Positions 25,602-34,229 of a stretch of 64,000 nt of DNA are shown here, piece after piece. The DNA comes from DASQJL01 sp036380835 (GTDB lineage: Bacteria; Eisenbacteria; RBG-16-71-46; SZUA-252). Position 1 is the first letter of the stretch. Every line of letters begins with the position of its first letter. A program made the translations under genes and the position numbers. Below the pieces are notes generated by a model. It had not been told where the DNA came from. It saw only the letters and a list, made by a program, of their open reading frames with translations, and did not search any database. The stretch is from NCBI GenBank assembly GCA_036380835.1, contig DASVDZ010000064.1, forward strand, positions 186,001 to 250,000. The letters run 5' to 3'.

Positions 25602-26934
25602 CTTCTGCGGCTTCTACGTCGCGCGCGGCGACGCCAAGCTGTTCAACAAGGCCTCGAAGGTCGTGATGGTTCGCGACGGAGACCGCACGGTCCTCACGAT
25701 GGCGAGCGACTACCAGGGCGACCCGAAGGAGTTCGCGCTCGTCGTGCCGGTGCCGACCGTGCTCGACCGGGGCCAGATCCACGTCGGCGAGCCGGCCGCG
25801 GTCGATCATCTCGACGCCTACACGGCACCGCGGCTCGTCGAGTACTTCGATCCCGATCCTTGCCGGATCATGGCGATGGAGGAGGACCGGGCGATGCCGA
25901 ACGCCGCCGGGATGGCGCTCAAATCGGCGAGGCCCGACGCCCGCGCGCGGTCGCTCGGCGTCACGATCGAGGCGCGCTACACGGTCGGCGAGTACGACAT
26001 CCTGATCCTCTCGGCCCGGGAGAGCGCCGGACTCGTCACGTGGCTGACCAAGAACGGGTACCGGATGCCGCGCGGAGCCGAGCGCGTGCTCTCGTCCTAC
26101 TTGCGCCAGGGGATGAGGTTCTTCGTCGCCCGCGTGAACCTGAAGGAGCAGGCGAAGCTCGGAACCACGTACCTCCGCCCGCTCCAGATGGCGTTCGAGT
26201 CGCCCAAGTTCGGGCTCCCGCTCCGCCTCGGGATGGTGAACGCGAGAGGCGCCCAGGATCTCTTCGTCTACGCGCTCACGCGGAACGGCCGGGTCGAGCC
26301 GACCAACTACCGCACGGTCCGCCTGCCCTCCGACGCCGAGGTCCCCGAGTTCGTGAAGGACGACTTCGCCGACTTCTACCGCGCCATGTTCACGACGGCC
26401 TACCACCGCGAGGGGGGCGACGCCGTCTTCCTCGAGTACGCGTGGGACATGTCGTGGTGCGATCCGTGCGCGGCCGATCCGCTCTCGCGCGAGGAGCTGC
26501 GCGGCCTCGGCGTCTTCTGGCTCGAAGCGCCCGGAGGCGGCGGGGGCGGCACGACCGGACCCGGCGGCGCGGCGCCCGGGATCTTCCCTCCCCCGGGCGG
26601 CGCGCAGAACGTCTTCGTGACGCGCCTCCACGTCCGGTACGACGCGGCCCACTTCCCGGAGGACCTCGTCTTCCACGAGACGGGCGACCGCGGCAATTTC
26701 CAGGGTCGGTTCGTGATCCGCCATCCGTGGAAGGGGCAGCGGGATTGCCCCGGGATGGACCGGTACCGCACGGAGGTCCGGGAGCGCCGCGCCCGCGAGG
26801 CGGAAACGCTGGCGCGCCTGACCGGATGGGATCTCTCCTCCATCAGCCGGAAGATGGGAGGTGACGACGCGTGGGGCCCCCCGCCCGACAAGCGGCCGTG
26901 GTGGGAGTGGATGTGGGGGAGCGAGCCGCGGTAG
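25534..26934 (+). CDS. Secreted DUF2330 protein (copy 1)
   Basis: A 466-residue protein with a signal peptide ending near AHS, followed at once by FCGFYVARGDAKLFNKASKV, the conserved opening of DUF2330 proteins. The core contains TMASDYQGDPKEFALVVPVP, DILILSARES and a Cys pair in CDPCAADP. A Gly/Pro-rich linker (about 331-352) splits the C-terminal part. The biochemical role of DUF2330 is unknown. A ribosome site GGAAAGGA lies seven bases before the ATG although the start lies inside the RnfD-like gene. Partner of the next gene, a clear paralogue. Confidence 0.82.
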   Translation: MNRWTIALLTALLGALSAPPAHSFCGFYVARGDAKLFNKASKVVMVRDGDRTVLTMASDYQGDPKEFALVVPVPTVLDRGQIHVGEPAAVDHLDAYTAPRLVEYFDPDPCRIMAMEEDRAMPNAAGMALKSARPDARARSLGVTIEARYTVGEYDILILSARESAGLVTWLTKNGYRMPRGAERVLSSYLRQGMRFFVARVNLKEQAKLGTTYLRPLQMAFESPKFGLPLRLGMVNARGAQDLFVYALTRNGRVEPTNYRTVRLPSDAEVPEFVKDDFADFYRAMFTTAYHREGGDAVFLEYAWDMSWCDPCAADPLSREELRGLGVFWLEAPGGGGGGTTGPGGAAPGIFPPPGGAQNVFVTRLHVRYDAAHFPEDLVFHETGDRGNFQGRFVIRHPWKGQRDCPGMDRYRTEVRERRAREAETLARLTGWDLSSISRKMGGDDAWGPPPDKRPWWEWMWGSEPR

Positions 26935-26971
26935 TCCCCCTCCTCCGGTCCGGGACCAGGAGGAACAGACC

Positions 26972-28330
26972 ATGAACGGAATCGAAAGGCGTCTCCCGGG
27001 GATCCCCCTCCTCCTCGTCCTGCTCGGCCTCGCCGCCGCTTCGGCGGCCGAAGCCTTCTGCGGGTTCTACGTCGCGAAGGGCGACGAACAGCTCTTCAAT
27101 CACGCCTCGAAGGTGGTGGTGGCGCGGGACGGCGACCGGACCGTCGTGACCATGGCGAGCGACTTCCGGGGGGATCCCACGGAGTTCGCGGTGGTCGTGC
27201 CGGTCCCCGTCGTGCTCGCCCGGGGCCAGATCCACATCGGCGACTCCACGGCGGTGGACCACCTCGACAAGTACTCGGTGCCGCGCCTCGTGGAGTATTG
27301 GGACTCCAATCCTTGCCCGACTCCGGGGATCGACGTGCGCGGCCAGGTGAAGACGTCGATTCGGAAGAAGGATTCATCGACACGGGGGGGTGACTCGGCG
27401 AACCTGCTCTCGATCCGGATCGAGGCCCGCTACAAGGTCGACGAGTACGACATCTTGATCCTCTCGGCGACCGAGGGGAGGTCGCTGGGCGCGTGGCTCC
27501 GCTCGAACGGATACCGCACACCGCCCGGCGCCGAGTCCGTCCTCGCCTCGTACATCCGCCAGGGGATGTTCTTCTTCGTCGCGAAGGTGGACCTGAAGGA
27601 GCAGCGGCGTCTCGGCTTCTCCTACATCCGCCCGATCCAGGTCGCCTTCGAATCGCCCAAGTTCATGCTCCCGATCCGGCTCGGCATGGTGAACGCCGAT
27701 GGAACCCAGGACATGCTCGTCTTCACGCTGACCCGCCGCGGGCGCGTCGAGACGACGAACTACCGTTCGGTCCGGCTCCCCACCGATCTGGACGTTCCCG
27801 AATACCTGAAGGGGGACTTCCCCGCGTTCTGCGAGGCGATGTTCCGGCACCAATGGGCGACGGAGGGACAAGGGGTCGTCTTCCTCGAATACGCGTGGGG
27901 CATCCTCCCGAACGTCCAGGCGTGCGACCCCTGCAGCGCCCCGGTGCTGCGGCCCGACATGCTCCGGGGGCTGGGCGCGACCTGGATCGCGGCGGACGGC
28001 TCCGGTTCGGAGGGCGCGTTCCTCACGCGGCTCCACGTCCGGTACGACGCGCGCCACTTCCCGGAGGATCTCCAATTCCAGGAGACGTCCGACCGGACGC
28101 TCTATCAGGTCCGCTACGCGATCCATCACCCCTACCGCGGCCCCGAGGAGTGCCCCGAGCGGGCGGATTACCTCCGCACCGTGCGGGATCGACGAAGCCA
28201 GGAGGCGAGCAACGCGGCGGCGCTGACCGGCGACGCCTTGCAGGCCGTCCGCCAGCGGATGGGCGTCGACGACGATTGGGCCGAGCCCGGGGAGTCGCTC
28301 CACTGGTGGGAGCGGATCTGGAAGCAGTAG
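26972..28330 (+). CDS. Secreted DUF2330 protein (copy 2)
   Basis: A 452-residue paralogue of the preceding gene: signal peptide to about AEA, then FCGFYVAKGDEQLFNHASKV, VVVPVPVVLARGQIHIG and a Cys pair in CDPCSAP. The long Gly/Pro linker of copy 1 is absent here. Both copies end in a similar acidic/Trp-rich tail (HWWERIWKQ here, WWEWMWGSEPR in copy 1). The start at 26972 is chosen because AGGAGGA lies seven bases upstream; the longer reading from 26861 has none. The role is unknown; likely periplasmic or secreted. Confidence 0.82.
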   Translation: MNGIERRLPGIPLLLVLLGLAAASAAEAFCGFYVAKGDEQLFNHASKVVVARDGDRTVVTMASDFRGDPTEFAVVVPVPVVLARGQIHIGDSTAVDHLDKYSVPRLVEYWDSNPCPTPGIDVRGQVKTSIRKKDSSTRGGDSANLLSIRIEARYKVDEYDILILSATEGRSLGAWLRSNGYRTPPGAESVLASYIRQGMFFFVAKVDLKEQRRLGFSYIRPIQVAFESPKFMLPIRLGMVNADGTQDMLVFTLTRRGRVETTNYRSVRLPTDLDVPEYLKGDFPAFCEAMFRHQWATEGQGVVFLEYAWGILPNVQACDPCSAPVLRPDMLRGLGATWIAADGSGSEGAFLTRLHVRYDARHFPEDLQFQETSDRTLYQVRYAIHHPYRGPEECPERADYLRTVRDRRSQEASNAAALTGDALQAVRQRMGVDDDWAEPGESLHWWERIWKQ

Positions 28331-28333
28331 CGC

Positions 28334-28352
28334 GGATGGGGGTCCCCCATCC
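28334..28352. terminator. Hairpin between convergent genes
   Basis: GGATGGGGG (28334-28342) and CCCCCATCC (28344-28352) are perfectly complementary, giving an 8-bp stem with a 3-base loop, four bases after the DUF2330 stop. There is no T-tract. Probable two-way terminator for the converging DUF2330 and DUF1353 genes. Confidence 0.5.
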
Positions 28353-28362
28353 CCGTCCCCGG

Positions 28363-28827
28363 CTATTCGGCTCGCGGGCGCATCACGACCTCGCGGGTAT
28401 CGATCGCCTTGTCGGGGAGATGCACGGCGAGGAGCGGCACGCGGCGCGCCTTGCGGCCACGATCGCCCGCCCAATAGATCCAGCCGAACGCGCGGACCGC
28501 GTAATAGATGATGTGCCGGGCGACGGCGTCGACGCCGAGCACCGCCATCCCCTCGAGGAAGATCCGGTCGACCTCCGCGCGGGGGCGCGTCTGGGTCGCG
28601 TATCCCCAGTCGTGGACCACGGCGGCGTTCCCGTAACGGCCCCACTGAGGGAAGATCGACCAAAAGGGTCGCGGGATGCTCGCGAAGTCGGTGATGAAGA
28701 GGGCGGGGACCGTGATGGTGTCGCCGCTCCCTTCGAATCCCACGTCGTATTGGAACGGCTCGAGGAGCACCCAGGTCCGCCCGTCGGACAGGGGCGAGAC
28801 CACCAACGACTTCGTGAATTGGCTCAT
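28363..28827 (-). CDS. DUF1353 domain protein
   Basis: A 154-residue protein with the family core TDFASIPRPFWSIFPQWGRYGNAAVVHDWGY and a DRIFLEGM segment. DUF1353 proteins are found in phages and bacteria and have no settled function; some sit near lysis or peptidoglycan genes. Nothing else here looks phage-derived. The start ATG overlaps the stop of the SRPBCC gene upstream by four bases. Confidence 0.78.
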   Translation of the reverse strand: MSQFTKSLVVSPLSDGRTWVLLEPFQYDVGFEGSGDTITVPALFITDFASIPRPFWSIFPQWGRYGNAAVVHDWGYATQTRPRAEVDRIFLEGMAVLGVDAVARHIIYYAVRAFGWIYWAGDRGRKARRVPLLAVHLPDKAIDTREVVMRPRAE

Positions 28828-29288
28828 CGCGATCTCCCCGTGGCGCGCCGCGCCACCTCGCGCCCAAGGGCGCCGAGAACTCCCTGCATGGCGGCCGAAT
28901 GAACACGGCTCAGAGAAATCATCCGCTCGGCGATCGCGGCCAGCCGGCCGACGGCGACGGCGTCGAGCGCGTAGGAGACGCGGGTCCCCCGCTCCACGGG
29001 CTCGAGAGACCATTCGCCGCGGCCCTGGATGAACCCGCCGTCGTACTCGAAGACCATGCCGCGGAGCGGATGGACCTCGACGACGCGGCAGGTGAAGGCG
29101 CGTCCGCCCCACGGCTTCAGGTTCACACGGGTGCCGATCAGCTCGTCGGCCCGCTCGACCCGAGCCCGGATCGAGCGGGGAAACCAGATGGGATAGGCGC
29201 GAACGTCCGCGACGACGCGCCAGACGTCCTCGCGAAGGAAGCTCAGGACCGCGCCGTCCGCCGCCCGAATCGGGGTGCGCGATGTCAC
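28824..29288 (-). CDS. SRPBCC (START/polyketide cyclase-like) protein
   Basis: A 154-residue protein with the helix-grip pattern: VWRVVADVRAYPIWFPRSI near the N-terminus, a run of beta strands ending in GEWSLEPVERGTRVSYALD, and a long C-terminal helix. Such proteins bind hydrophobic ligands; ligand and role are unknown here. Coupled by a 4-base overlap to the DUF1353 gene and 32 bases downstream of a DinB-family gene. Confidence 0.72.
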   Translation of the reverse strand: MTSRTPIRAADGAVLSFLREDVWRVVADVRAYPIWFPRSIRARVERADELIGTRVNLKPWGGRAFTCRVVEVHPLRGMVFEYDGGFIQGRGEWSLEPVERGTRVSYALDAVAVGRLAAIAERMISLSRVHSAAMQGVLGALGREVARRATGRSR

Positions 29289-29320
29289 CCGTTTCTCCTC
29301 GCGGTCGTCCTAGGGCCGCA

Positions 29321-29842
29321 TCACGACGCGGCCGGGCTCCCGTCGAGATCCTGCCGCGCCCGCGTCGTCCAGAGCGGCGCCGAGTCGATCTCGCGCCGCA
29401 GGATCAGGTGGAGTTGGCCCGCGTGGTGCTGGACGTGCCTCATGTTGTAGAGGAGCCATTCGACGTAGGGGAGGTCCTTCCGACCCGACCGGTAGCGGCG
29501 CGTGGCCCCTTCCTCCGTCAGGTCGCGGATCGCCTCGCGGCACGCCCGGCGGTCGTGCTCGAGGTAGATCAGGAGCTCGTCCTTCGAGTAGACCCGGTCG
29601 GGAAGGACGCCGGCCGGGTCCATCTCCTCCAGGCCGAACGGCGCGGGGGGCTTGAATCGATCCGGGTCCGCGAGGACGTAGAAGTCGAGCCAGAAGAGCG
29701 TGTGAAAGACGATGTACCAGAATTCCGGCTGCTTCGAGCGATCGCCCCAGAGCGACTCCGGGCAGGCGCGCATCGCGTTCTCCAGCGCGTCGATGGCCGC
29801 GCCGAATTGCTGCCAGATGATTCTCCGCCACGTCTCGTTCAT
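29321..29842 (-). CDS. DinB-family protein
   Basis: A 173-residue four-helix-bundle protein. Candidate metal ligands are the His in VFHTLFWLDFY and the HVQHHAGQLHLIL cluster near the C-terminus. Function is unknown; the DinB/YfiT superfamily includes thiol S-transferases and metal-dependent hydrolases. It begins one base after the NIPSNAP gene stop, so the two are co-transcribed. One of four DinB-fold genes in this window. Confidence 0.8.
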   Translation of the reverse strand: MNETWRRIIWQQFGAAIDALENAMRACPESLWGDRSKQPEFWYIVFHTLFWLDFYVLADPDRFKPPAPFGLEEMDPAGVLPDRVYSKDELLIYLEHDRRACREAIRDLTEEGATRRYRSGRKDLPYVEWLLYNMRHVQHHAGQLHLILRREIDSAPLWTTRARQDLDGSPAAS

Positions 29843-29843
29843 G

Positions 29844-30209
29844 TCACGCCTCGGATTCGCGCGCGTCGATGGTCGCGAGCGGGCGCCGCAAACCGGCGAG
29901 GGCGCTGTCGTCCAGCTCGAGCACGATCGTCGCGTACGACTCGATCAACGCGAGGATCGCCTCCCGCGGGCCCTCGCGCCATTCCGCGCTCCCGTAGAAG
30001 GCCTCCTCGCTCCGCTCCCGGTCCTCGAGACTCGGGAACGCCCGGATCAGGTAGTACGAGCTGGCGTCGTGGAGCGACGGCCCGAACGCCACGACGTCGA
30101 CTCCGTGGCGCAGGAGCATCGGGATGGACCGCCCGGCCGCCAGTCGGTGGAACGCGTCGCGTTCCCCGGCCCGGAGGTTGTAGGAGCGGAATTCGACGAC
30201 GCGTCTCAC
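29844..30209 (-). CDS. NIPSNAP-family protein
   Basis: A 121-residue ferredoxin-fold (dimeric alpha-beta barrel) protein. The opening VVEFRSYNLRAGERDAFHRL and the later YYLIRAFPSLEDRERSEEAF with EWREGPREA match the NIPSNAP domain. Bacterial members have no defined reaction. It overlaps the DoxX gene stop by four bases and precedes a DinB gene. Confidence 0.75.
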   Translation of the reverse strand: MRRVVEFRSYNLRAGERDAFHRLAAGRSIPMLLRHGVDVVAFGPSLHDASSYYLIRAFPSLEDRERSEEAFYGSAEWREGPREAILALIESYATIVLELDDSALAGLRRPLATIDARESEA

Positions 30210-30598
30210 GTCGATCGCCCGCGGCCCAAGAGGCGGCCAAGGCTATAGGAACCGGCCCCGTGCGCGGCGATGAAGAGGAAGAGGAAGCAGTAGACGACGG
30301 CCAGCTCCCCTTTGTTGACGATCGGCCAGAATCCGTGCGGCGCGTGGGAGTGGAAGTACGCGTAGGCCATCTCGCCGCTCGCGATGAAGCTGGCCCACGA
30401 CGCGAAGAGGCCCAGCGCGATCAAGAGCCCGCCGAAGAACTCGATGATGGCCGCCGCGACGAGCAGCGGCTCGGTCGCGCGATGCCCGCCGAGCGCGCCG
30501 AAGAGCTTCTGCGCCCCGTGGCAGGCGAAGAGGATCCCGGCGACGATCCGAAGGAGCGCGAAGAGATGGCCCGAGTATCGCGAGAGCGGGTTCGACAC
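30206..30598 (-). CDS. DoxX-family membrane protein
   Basis: A 130-residue membrane protein with four hydrophobic helices, beginning LLRIVAGILFACHGAQKLFG, the signature opening of DoxX/YphA proteins, and ending FLFLFIAAHGAGSYSLGRLL. DoxX relatives are linked to redox and sulfur metabolism but most have no proven role. The GTG start at 30598 is preceded by AGGAGGT, which decides the start against the longer frame. First of a four-gene overlapping run with NIPSNAP, DinB and SRPBCC. Confidence 0.8.
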   Translation of the reverse strand: MSNPLSRYSGHLFALLRIVAGILFACHGAQKLFGALGGHRATEPLLVAAAIIEFFGGLLIALGLFASWASFIASGEMAYAYFHSHAPHGFWPIVNKGELAVVYCFLFLFIAAHGAGSYSLGRLLGRGRST

Positions 30599-30660
30599 GT
30601 CTACCTCCTGGTTCGAGTGGGCGCCGCGTTCCGTGGGAGACGCGGCGGACGGACCGGGCT

Positions 30661-30885
30661 CTAGAAGATCGCCCGGACGAGAAGCAGGCCGCCGACGAAG
30701 GCCAGCGGGATGCCGAACGGCGCGCCCGCGATGCTGAGCGTGAGGACGACGCCGAGGAACATGCAGACGAGGCCAAGGAGCGCGCAGAGGAGGCGTCCCG
30801 TCGCCACCAGGATGAACGTGACGATCCTCCAGATCGCGACGAAGGGCCAGAGGAGCCACGGAACGCCACGCGGTTCGTGGGACAT
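30661..30885 (-). CDS. Small membrane protein, unknown
   Basis: A 74-residue protein with two hydrophobic stretches (about 10-32 and 36-70) separated by a short LLCALLGLVCMFLG segment. It resembles small conserved inner-membrane proteins but I do not recognise the family. It follows another small membrane gene by four bases. Confidence 0.6.
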   Translation of the reverse strand: MSHEPRGVPWLLWPFVAIWRIVTFILVATGRLLCALLGLVCMFLGVVLTLSIAGAPFGIPLAFVGGLLLVRAIF

Positions 30886-30889
30886 GGCG

Positions 30890-31072
30890 TCAGCCCCGCG
30901 CTCGAATCGCCCGGATGAGGCCGAACAGCGTGGCGCCGAAGACGGCGCCCGCGGCGAAGACGACGAGAAAGTCGACCGTACGGATGCTCGGGGCGGCGTG
31001 GCGCGCCGCCACGAACGCGAGGATCATCGGGATCGCGAAGATGCCGGCGCGCCCGCGGACGTTGGAGTTCAT
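30890..31072 (-). CDS. Small membrane protein, unknown
   Basis: A 60-residue protein with two predicted transmembrane helices (IFAIPMILAFVAARHAA and FLVVFAAGAVFGATLFGLI) and a basic tail IRAIRARG. It is likely inner-membrane; function is unknown. It lies downstream of dnaE2 but separated from it by a probable terminator, and four bases upstream of another small membrane gene. Confidence 0.5.
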   Translation of the reverse strand: MNSNVRGRAGIFAIPMILAFVAARHAAPSIRTVDFLVVFAAGAVFGATLFGLIRAIRARG

Positions 31073-31170
31073 GCCGCGCTCCCCCCTTCCCATGGTGTTC
31101 GCTTCACTTCGAAGACCGCCGGGAGCCTCTCCTCCTCGGCGGCGGGCTCCGCCCCCCGGCGCGAGCCTGC

Positions 31171-31193
31171 GGGACCGAGCCGCGCCCGGTCCC
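31171..31193 (-). terminator. Hairpin after dnaE2
   Basis: GGGACCG (31171-31177) and CGGTCCC (31187-31193) form a 7-bp GC stem with a 9-base loop, about a dozen bases after the dnaE2 stop on the minus strand. No T-run follows. The rest of 31073-31205 is GC-rich with no gene. Confidence 0.4.
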
Positions 31194-31205
31194 CCAAGCC
31201 TACCA

Positions 31206-34200
31206 CTACAGCCGCTCCACGCGCTCCACGTTGAGCGTGCAGACGCCCCCATCCTCCTCCACGCGCCCCGTCAGGAGGAACGGGCGCGTGCTCGTCAGGA
31301 GGTGGCAGAACCGCTCGTACGCGCGCGGGAAGAACGTGGCGTCGTAGATCGCCGTCGTGTCCTCGAACGACGTGAACTCCATCGGCTCGTCGTGCTTCGT
31401 GTGGACGAGCTTCGACGAGACGTGCCAGCCGAGGAGCCTCACGCGCTCACCGGGGTGGCGGTCGAGGTCCCGGGCGCGGATCACGCCCTTCCCCCGCATC
31501 GCCCGTTCGTGGGGCTCGAGCGGATGCGCGCTCAGGAGGAACCCCAGCGTCTCGACCTCGTGCCGGAGCAACGTCCCGCGGTCGTACGCGGGGGCGCTCG
31601 GCGCGGCGACGGCGACCGGCGCGAAGAGATCGTCGGTCCCCGTCGCGGCTCCCGCCCCGGCCCGCGCGCCTCGCGCCCTGATCCTCCCGTCGAGGTAGAG
31701 CTCCCACAGCATCTCCGCCCGCGTCCTGCCGCCCGCGATCGAATCGCACGCCCCCGCCTTGACCAGGATCTCCGCGTCGCTCTCGCGCAGCCGCACGCGC
31801 CGCCGAAGCTCGGCGAACGACGCGAAGGCGCCCCCCCGCGCGCGCTCCGCGAGCAGCGCGTCGAGCGCCTCGTCGCGGAGCCCCCGGAGCTGCATCAGCC
31901 CGACGCGCACCTCGCTCCCCCGGCCCGCGTAGGCCCGCCCGCTCTCGTTCACGTCCGGCGGGAGCACGCGGAGGCCCATCCGCTTCGCCTCCGACACGTA
32001 CGCGAACGTGTCGTAGTAGCCCCCCTGGTTCGAGATCACCGCGGCGACGAACTCCGCGGGGTAGTGCGCGCGGAGCCACCCGGAACGGAACGAGACCATC
32101 GCGTAGGAGGCGCTGTGCGGCTTGCAGAAGGAGTAGCCCGCGAAGGAGAGGATCATGTCCCAGACCGCCTCGATCACGTCCGGCTTTGCCCCGCGCCCGC
32201 GCGCTCCCTCGAAGAACTCGTCCCGGTACGCCGAGAGCGGCTTCGCGGGCCGCTTCTTCGTCAGCACCTTCCGGAGCGCCTCCCCCTGCGCCACGGAGAA
32301 CCCGGCCAGCTCCATCGAGACCTTCGTCACGTCCTCCTGGTAGACCATGATCCCGTACGTCTCGTCGAGCGTGTGGGAGAGCGCGGGATGGAGCGGATCG
32401 TACGCGCCCCCCTTCAGGCGCCGCACGTATTCGCGGATGAAGCGGTTCGCGGCGGGCCGGATCATCGAGGAGTGGATCACGAGGTGGTCGAAGTCCCCGA
32501 CGCCGGCCTTTCGCTGGAGCTGCCGCATCGACGGCGACTCGACGTAGAAGACCCCGATCGTCTCCCCGCGCGCCATGAGCGCGCGCGTGGCGGGATCGTC
32601 GATCGGATTCCAGGTCCGCTCGTCGATCGCCCGCCCCGTGTTCCGCGCCACCGCCGAGACCGCGTCCCGGATCACGGCGAGCGAGCGGTTCCCGAGGAGA
32701 TCCATCTTCACGAGGCCGTAGTCCTCGACCTGGTCCTTCTCCCACTGGACGATCGGGACCCCCTTCGGCGCCATCTCGACCGGGACGTGGTTCGAGAGAT
32801 CGTCGGGCACCAGCACGACGCCTCCGCTGTGCACCGACAGGTGGCGCGGGTGCCCCTCGAGCGCCACCGCCTGCGCCAGGATCTCGGGCCACGGCGGCTC
32901 GAAGTCCACGTCGCGGAAGCGCGGGCGGCCGTCGAGGCGCTCGACGGGGTCCTCGAGACCCCAGTAGCCCTGGAGCCGCCGCGTCACGTTCATGATCTCG
33001 GCTTCGGGGAGCCCGTAGACCTTCGCGATCTCGTGGATCGCCCCCTTCGCGCGGAAGCCGACGTGGTTCGCCACCATGGCCGCGCGGACGGGCGCGCCGT
33101 TCTCCGCGAGCACGTCGAGCTGGATCCGGTCGCGCTCGTCCCACGCGAAGTCGACGTCGATGTCGGGTGGATCGCGCCGCTCGGGCGAGAGGAAGCGCTC
33201 GAAGAAGAGGTTGTGGCGCACGGGATCGACGTGCGTGATGCCGAGGAGGTAGGCGACGATGCTCGCCGCTCCCGACCCGCGTCCGCAAATCCGCGGCGTG
33301 CGCGACGTGATCGCCTCGACGATGAGGAAGTAGTCGGCGAAGCCCTTCTCGCGGATCACCGCCAGCTCCCGCGCGAGCCGCGCGCGCACCTCGGGCGCGG
33401 GGCGCCTCCCGTAGCGGTGGACGATCCCCGCCTCGCACCGCGCGCGGAGGATCTCGTACGCGTCGCCCCGCTCGAGCGGATACGCCGGGAAGACGGTCGC
33501 GCCGATCGGCCAGGTCGCGGCGCACGTGTCGCCGAGGCGCGCCGCGTTCTCGAGCGCCTCGGGTGCGTGCGCGAGGCGCCGCTCCATCTCGGCCGCCGAG
33601 GCGAACGTCCGCCCCGGCTCGGCCAGGTCGCCCCACGGCACGCGTTCGATCGTCGTGTTCCGGTCGATGGCGCGGAGCACCCGATGGAGCCGCCGGCCCT
33701 CGGGCGCGACGAAGTGGACGTCGTTGGTCGCCACCGTCTCGATCCCCCGCGCGCGCGCCCAGTCCCGGAGCGCGCGGTCGCCGCGCCCCGGAACCAACTC
33801 GGCGTAGACGGGGAGCCGGTCGCGGAGCGCGTCGAGGAGGGCGCGATCCTCGCTCAGCATCACGAGCCCGTCGGGCCGGCGGCCGACCGCGCGCTCGAGC
33901 GAGAAGTCGGGCTCCAGGTGGCGCGCCGTGATCACGCGGCAGAGCGAGGCGTAGCCCTCCCGCCCGCGCGCGAGGAGGACCCCGCGGCCCTGGCCGCCGG
34001 GCGCCGCGGCCGGCGCGTCGCGCGGCACGATCTCCGCGCCCGCGATCGGGACGAGTCCCGCCTCGGAGGCGATCTGCCGGTAGAAGACGAACCCGTAGAG
34101 CGCGTTCGTGTCGGTCAGGGCGAAGCGGTCCATCCCCCGCGCGCGCGCCGCCTGGGCGAGCGACTCGAGCGAGTCCACGCCACGCATGAGCGAGTAGTGG

Positions 34201-34229
34201 CTATGGACGTGGAGATGGACGAACGACAC
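31206..34229 (-). CDS. dnaE2: Error-prone DNA polymerase III alpha subunit, DnaE2 type
   Basis: A 1007-residue C-family polymerase, shorter than replicative DnaE (about 1160) as expected for DnaE2. It opens with a PHP domain (HLHVHSHYSLMRGV). The polymerase acidic motifs are PDIDVDFAWDERDRI and VKMDLLGNRSL. Helix-hairpin-helix and OB-fold parts follow to the C-terminus. DnaE2 works with ImuB in SOS-induced translesion synthesis. The start overlaps the end of the imuB-like gene by 29 bases, so they are co-transcribed. Gene context rather than one residue distinguishes it from a main replicative copy. Confidence 0.92.
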   Translation of the reverse strand: MSFVHLHVHSHYSLMRGVDSLESLAQAARARGMDRFALTDTNALYGFVFYRQIASEAGLVPIAGAEIVPRDAPAAAPGGQGRGVLLARGREGYASLCRVITARHLEPDFSLERAVGRRPDGLVMLSEDRALLDALRDRLPVYAELVPGRGDRALRDWARARGIETVATNDVHFVAPEGRRLHRVLRAIDRNTTIERVPWGDLAEPGRTFASAAEMERRLAHAPEALENAARLGDTCAATWPIGATVFPAYPLERGDAYEILRARCEAGIVHRYGRRPAPEVRARLARELAVIREKGFADYFLIVEAITSRTPRICGRGSGAASIVAYLLGITHVDPVRHNLFFERFLSPERRDPPDIDVDFAWDERDRIQLDVLAENGAPVRAAMVANHVGFRAKGAIHEIAKVYGLPEAEIMNVTRRLQGYWGLEDPVERLDGRPRFRDVDFEPPWPEILAQAVALEGHPRHLSVHSGGVVLVPDDLSNHVPVEMAPKGVPIVQWEKDQVEDYGLVKMDLLGNRSLAVIRDAVSAVARNTGRAIDERTWNPIDDPATRALMARGETIGVFYVESPSMRQLQRKAGVGDFDHLVIHSSMIRPAANRFIREYVRRLKGGAYDPLHPALSHTLDETYGIMVYQEDVTKVSMELAGFSVAQGEALRKVLTKKRPAKPLSAYRDEFFEGARGRGAKPDVIEAVWDMILSFAGYSFCKPHSASYAMVSFRSGWLRAHYPAEFVAAVISNQGGYYDTFAYVSEAKRMGLRVLPPDVNESGRAYAGRGSEVRVGLMQLRGLRDEALDALLAERARGGAFASFAELRRRVRLRESDAEILVKAGACDSIAGGRTRAEMLWELYLDGRIRARGARAGAGAATGTDDLFAPVAVAAPSAPAYDRGTLLRHEVETLGFLLSAHPLEPHERAMRGKGVIRARDLDRHPGERVRLLGWHVSSKLVHTKHDEPMEFTSFEDTTAIYDATFFPRAYERFCHLLTSTRPFLLTGRVEEDGGVCTLNVERVERL

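Noticed and set aside
31073..31205. tRNA-like arm in the gap after dnaE2
   Set aside because: Only one 7-bp stem; no acceptor stem, anticodon arm or CCA-type end; more likely a terminator hairpin.
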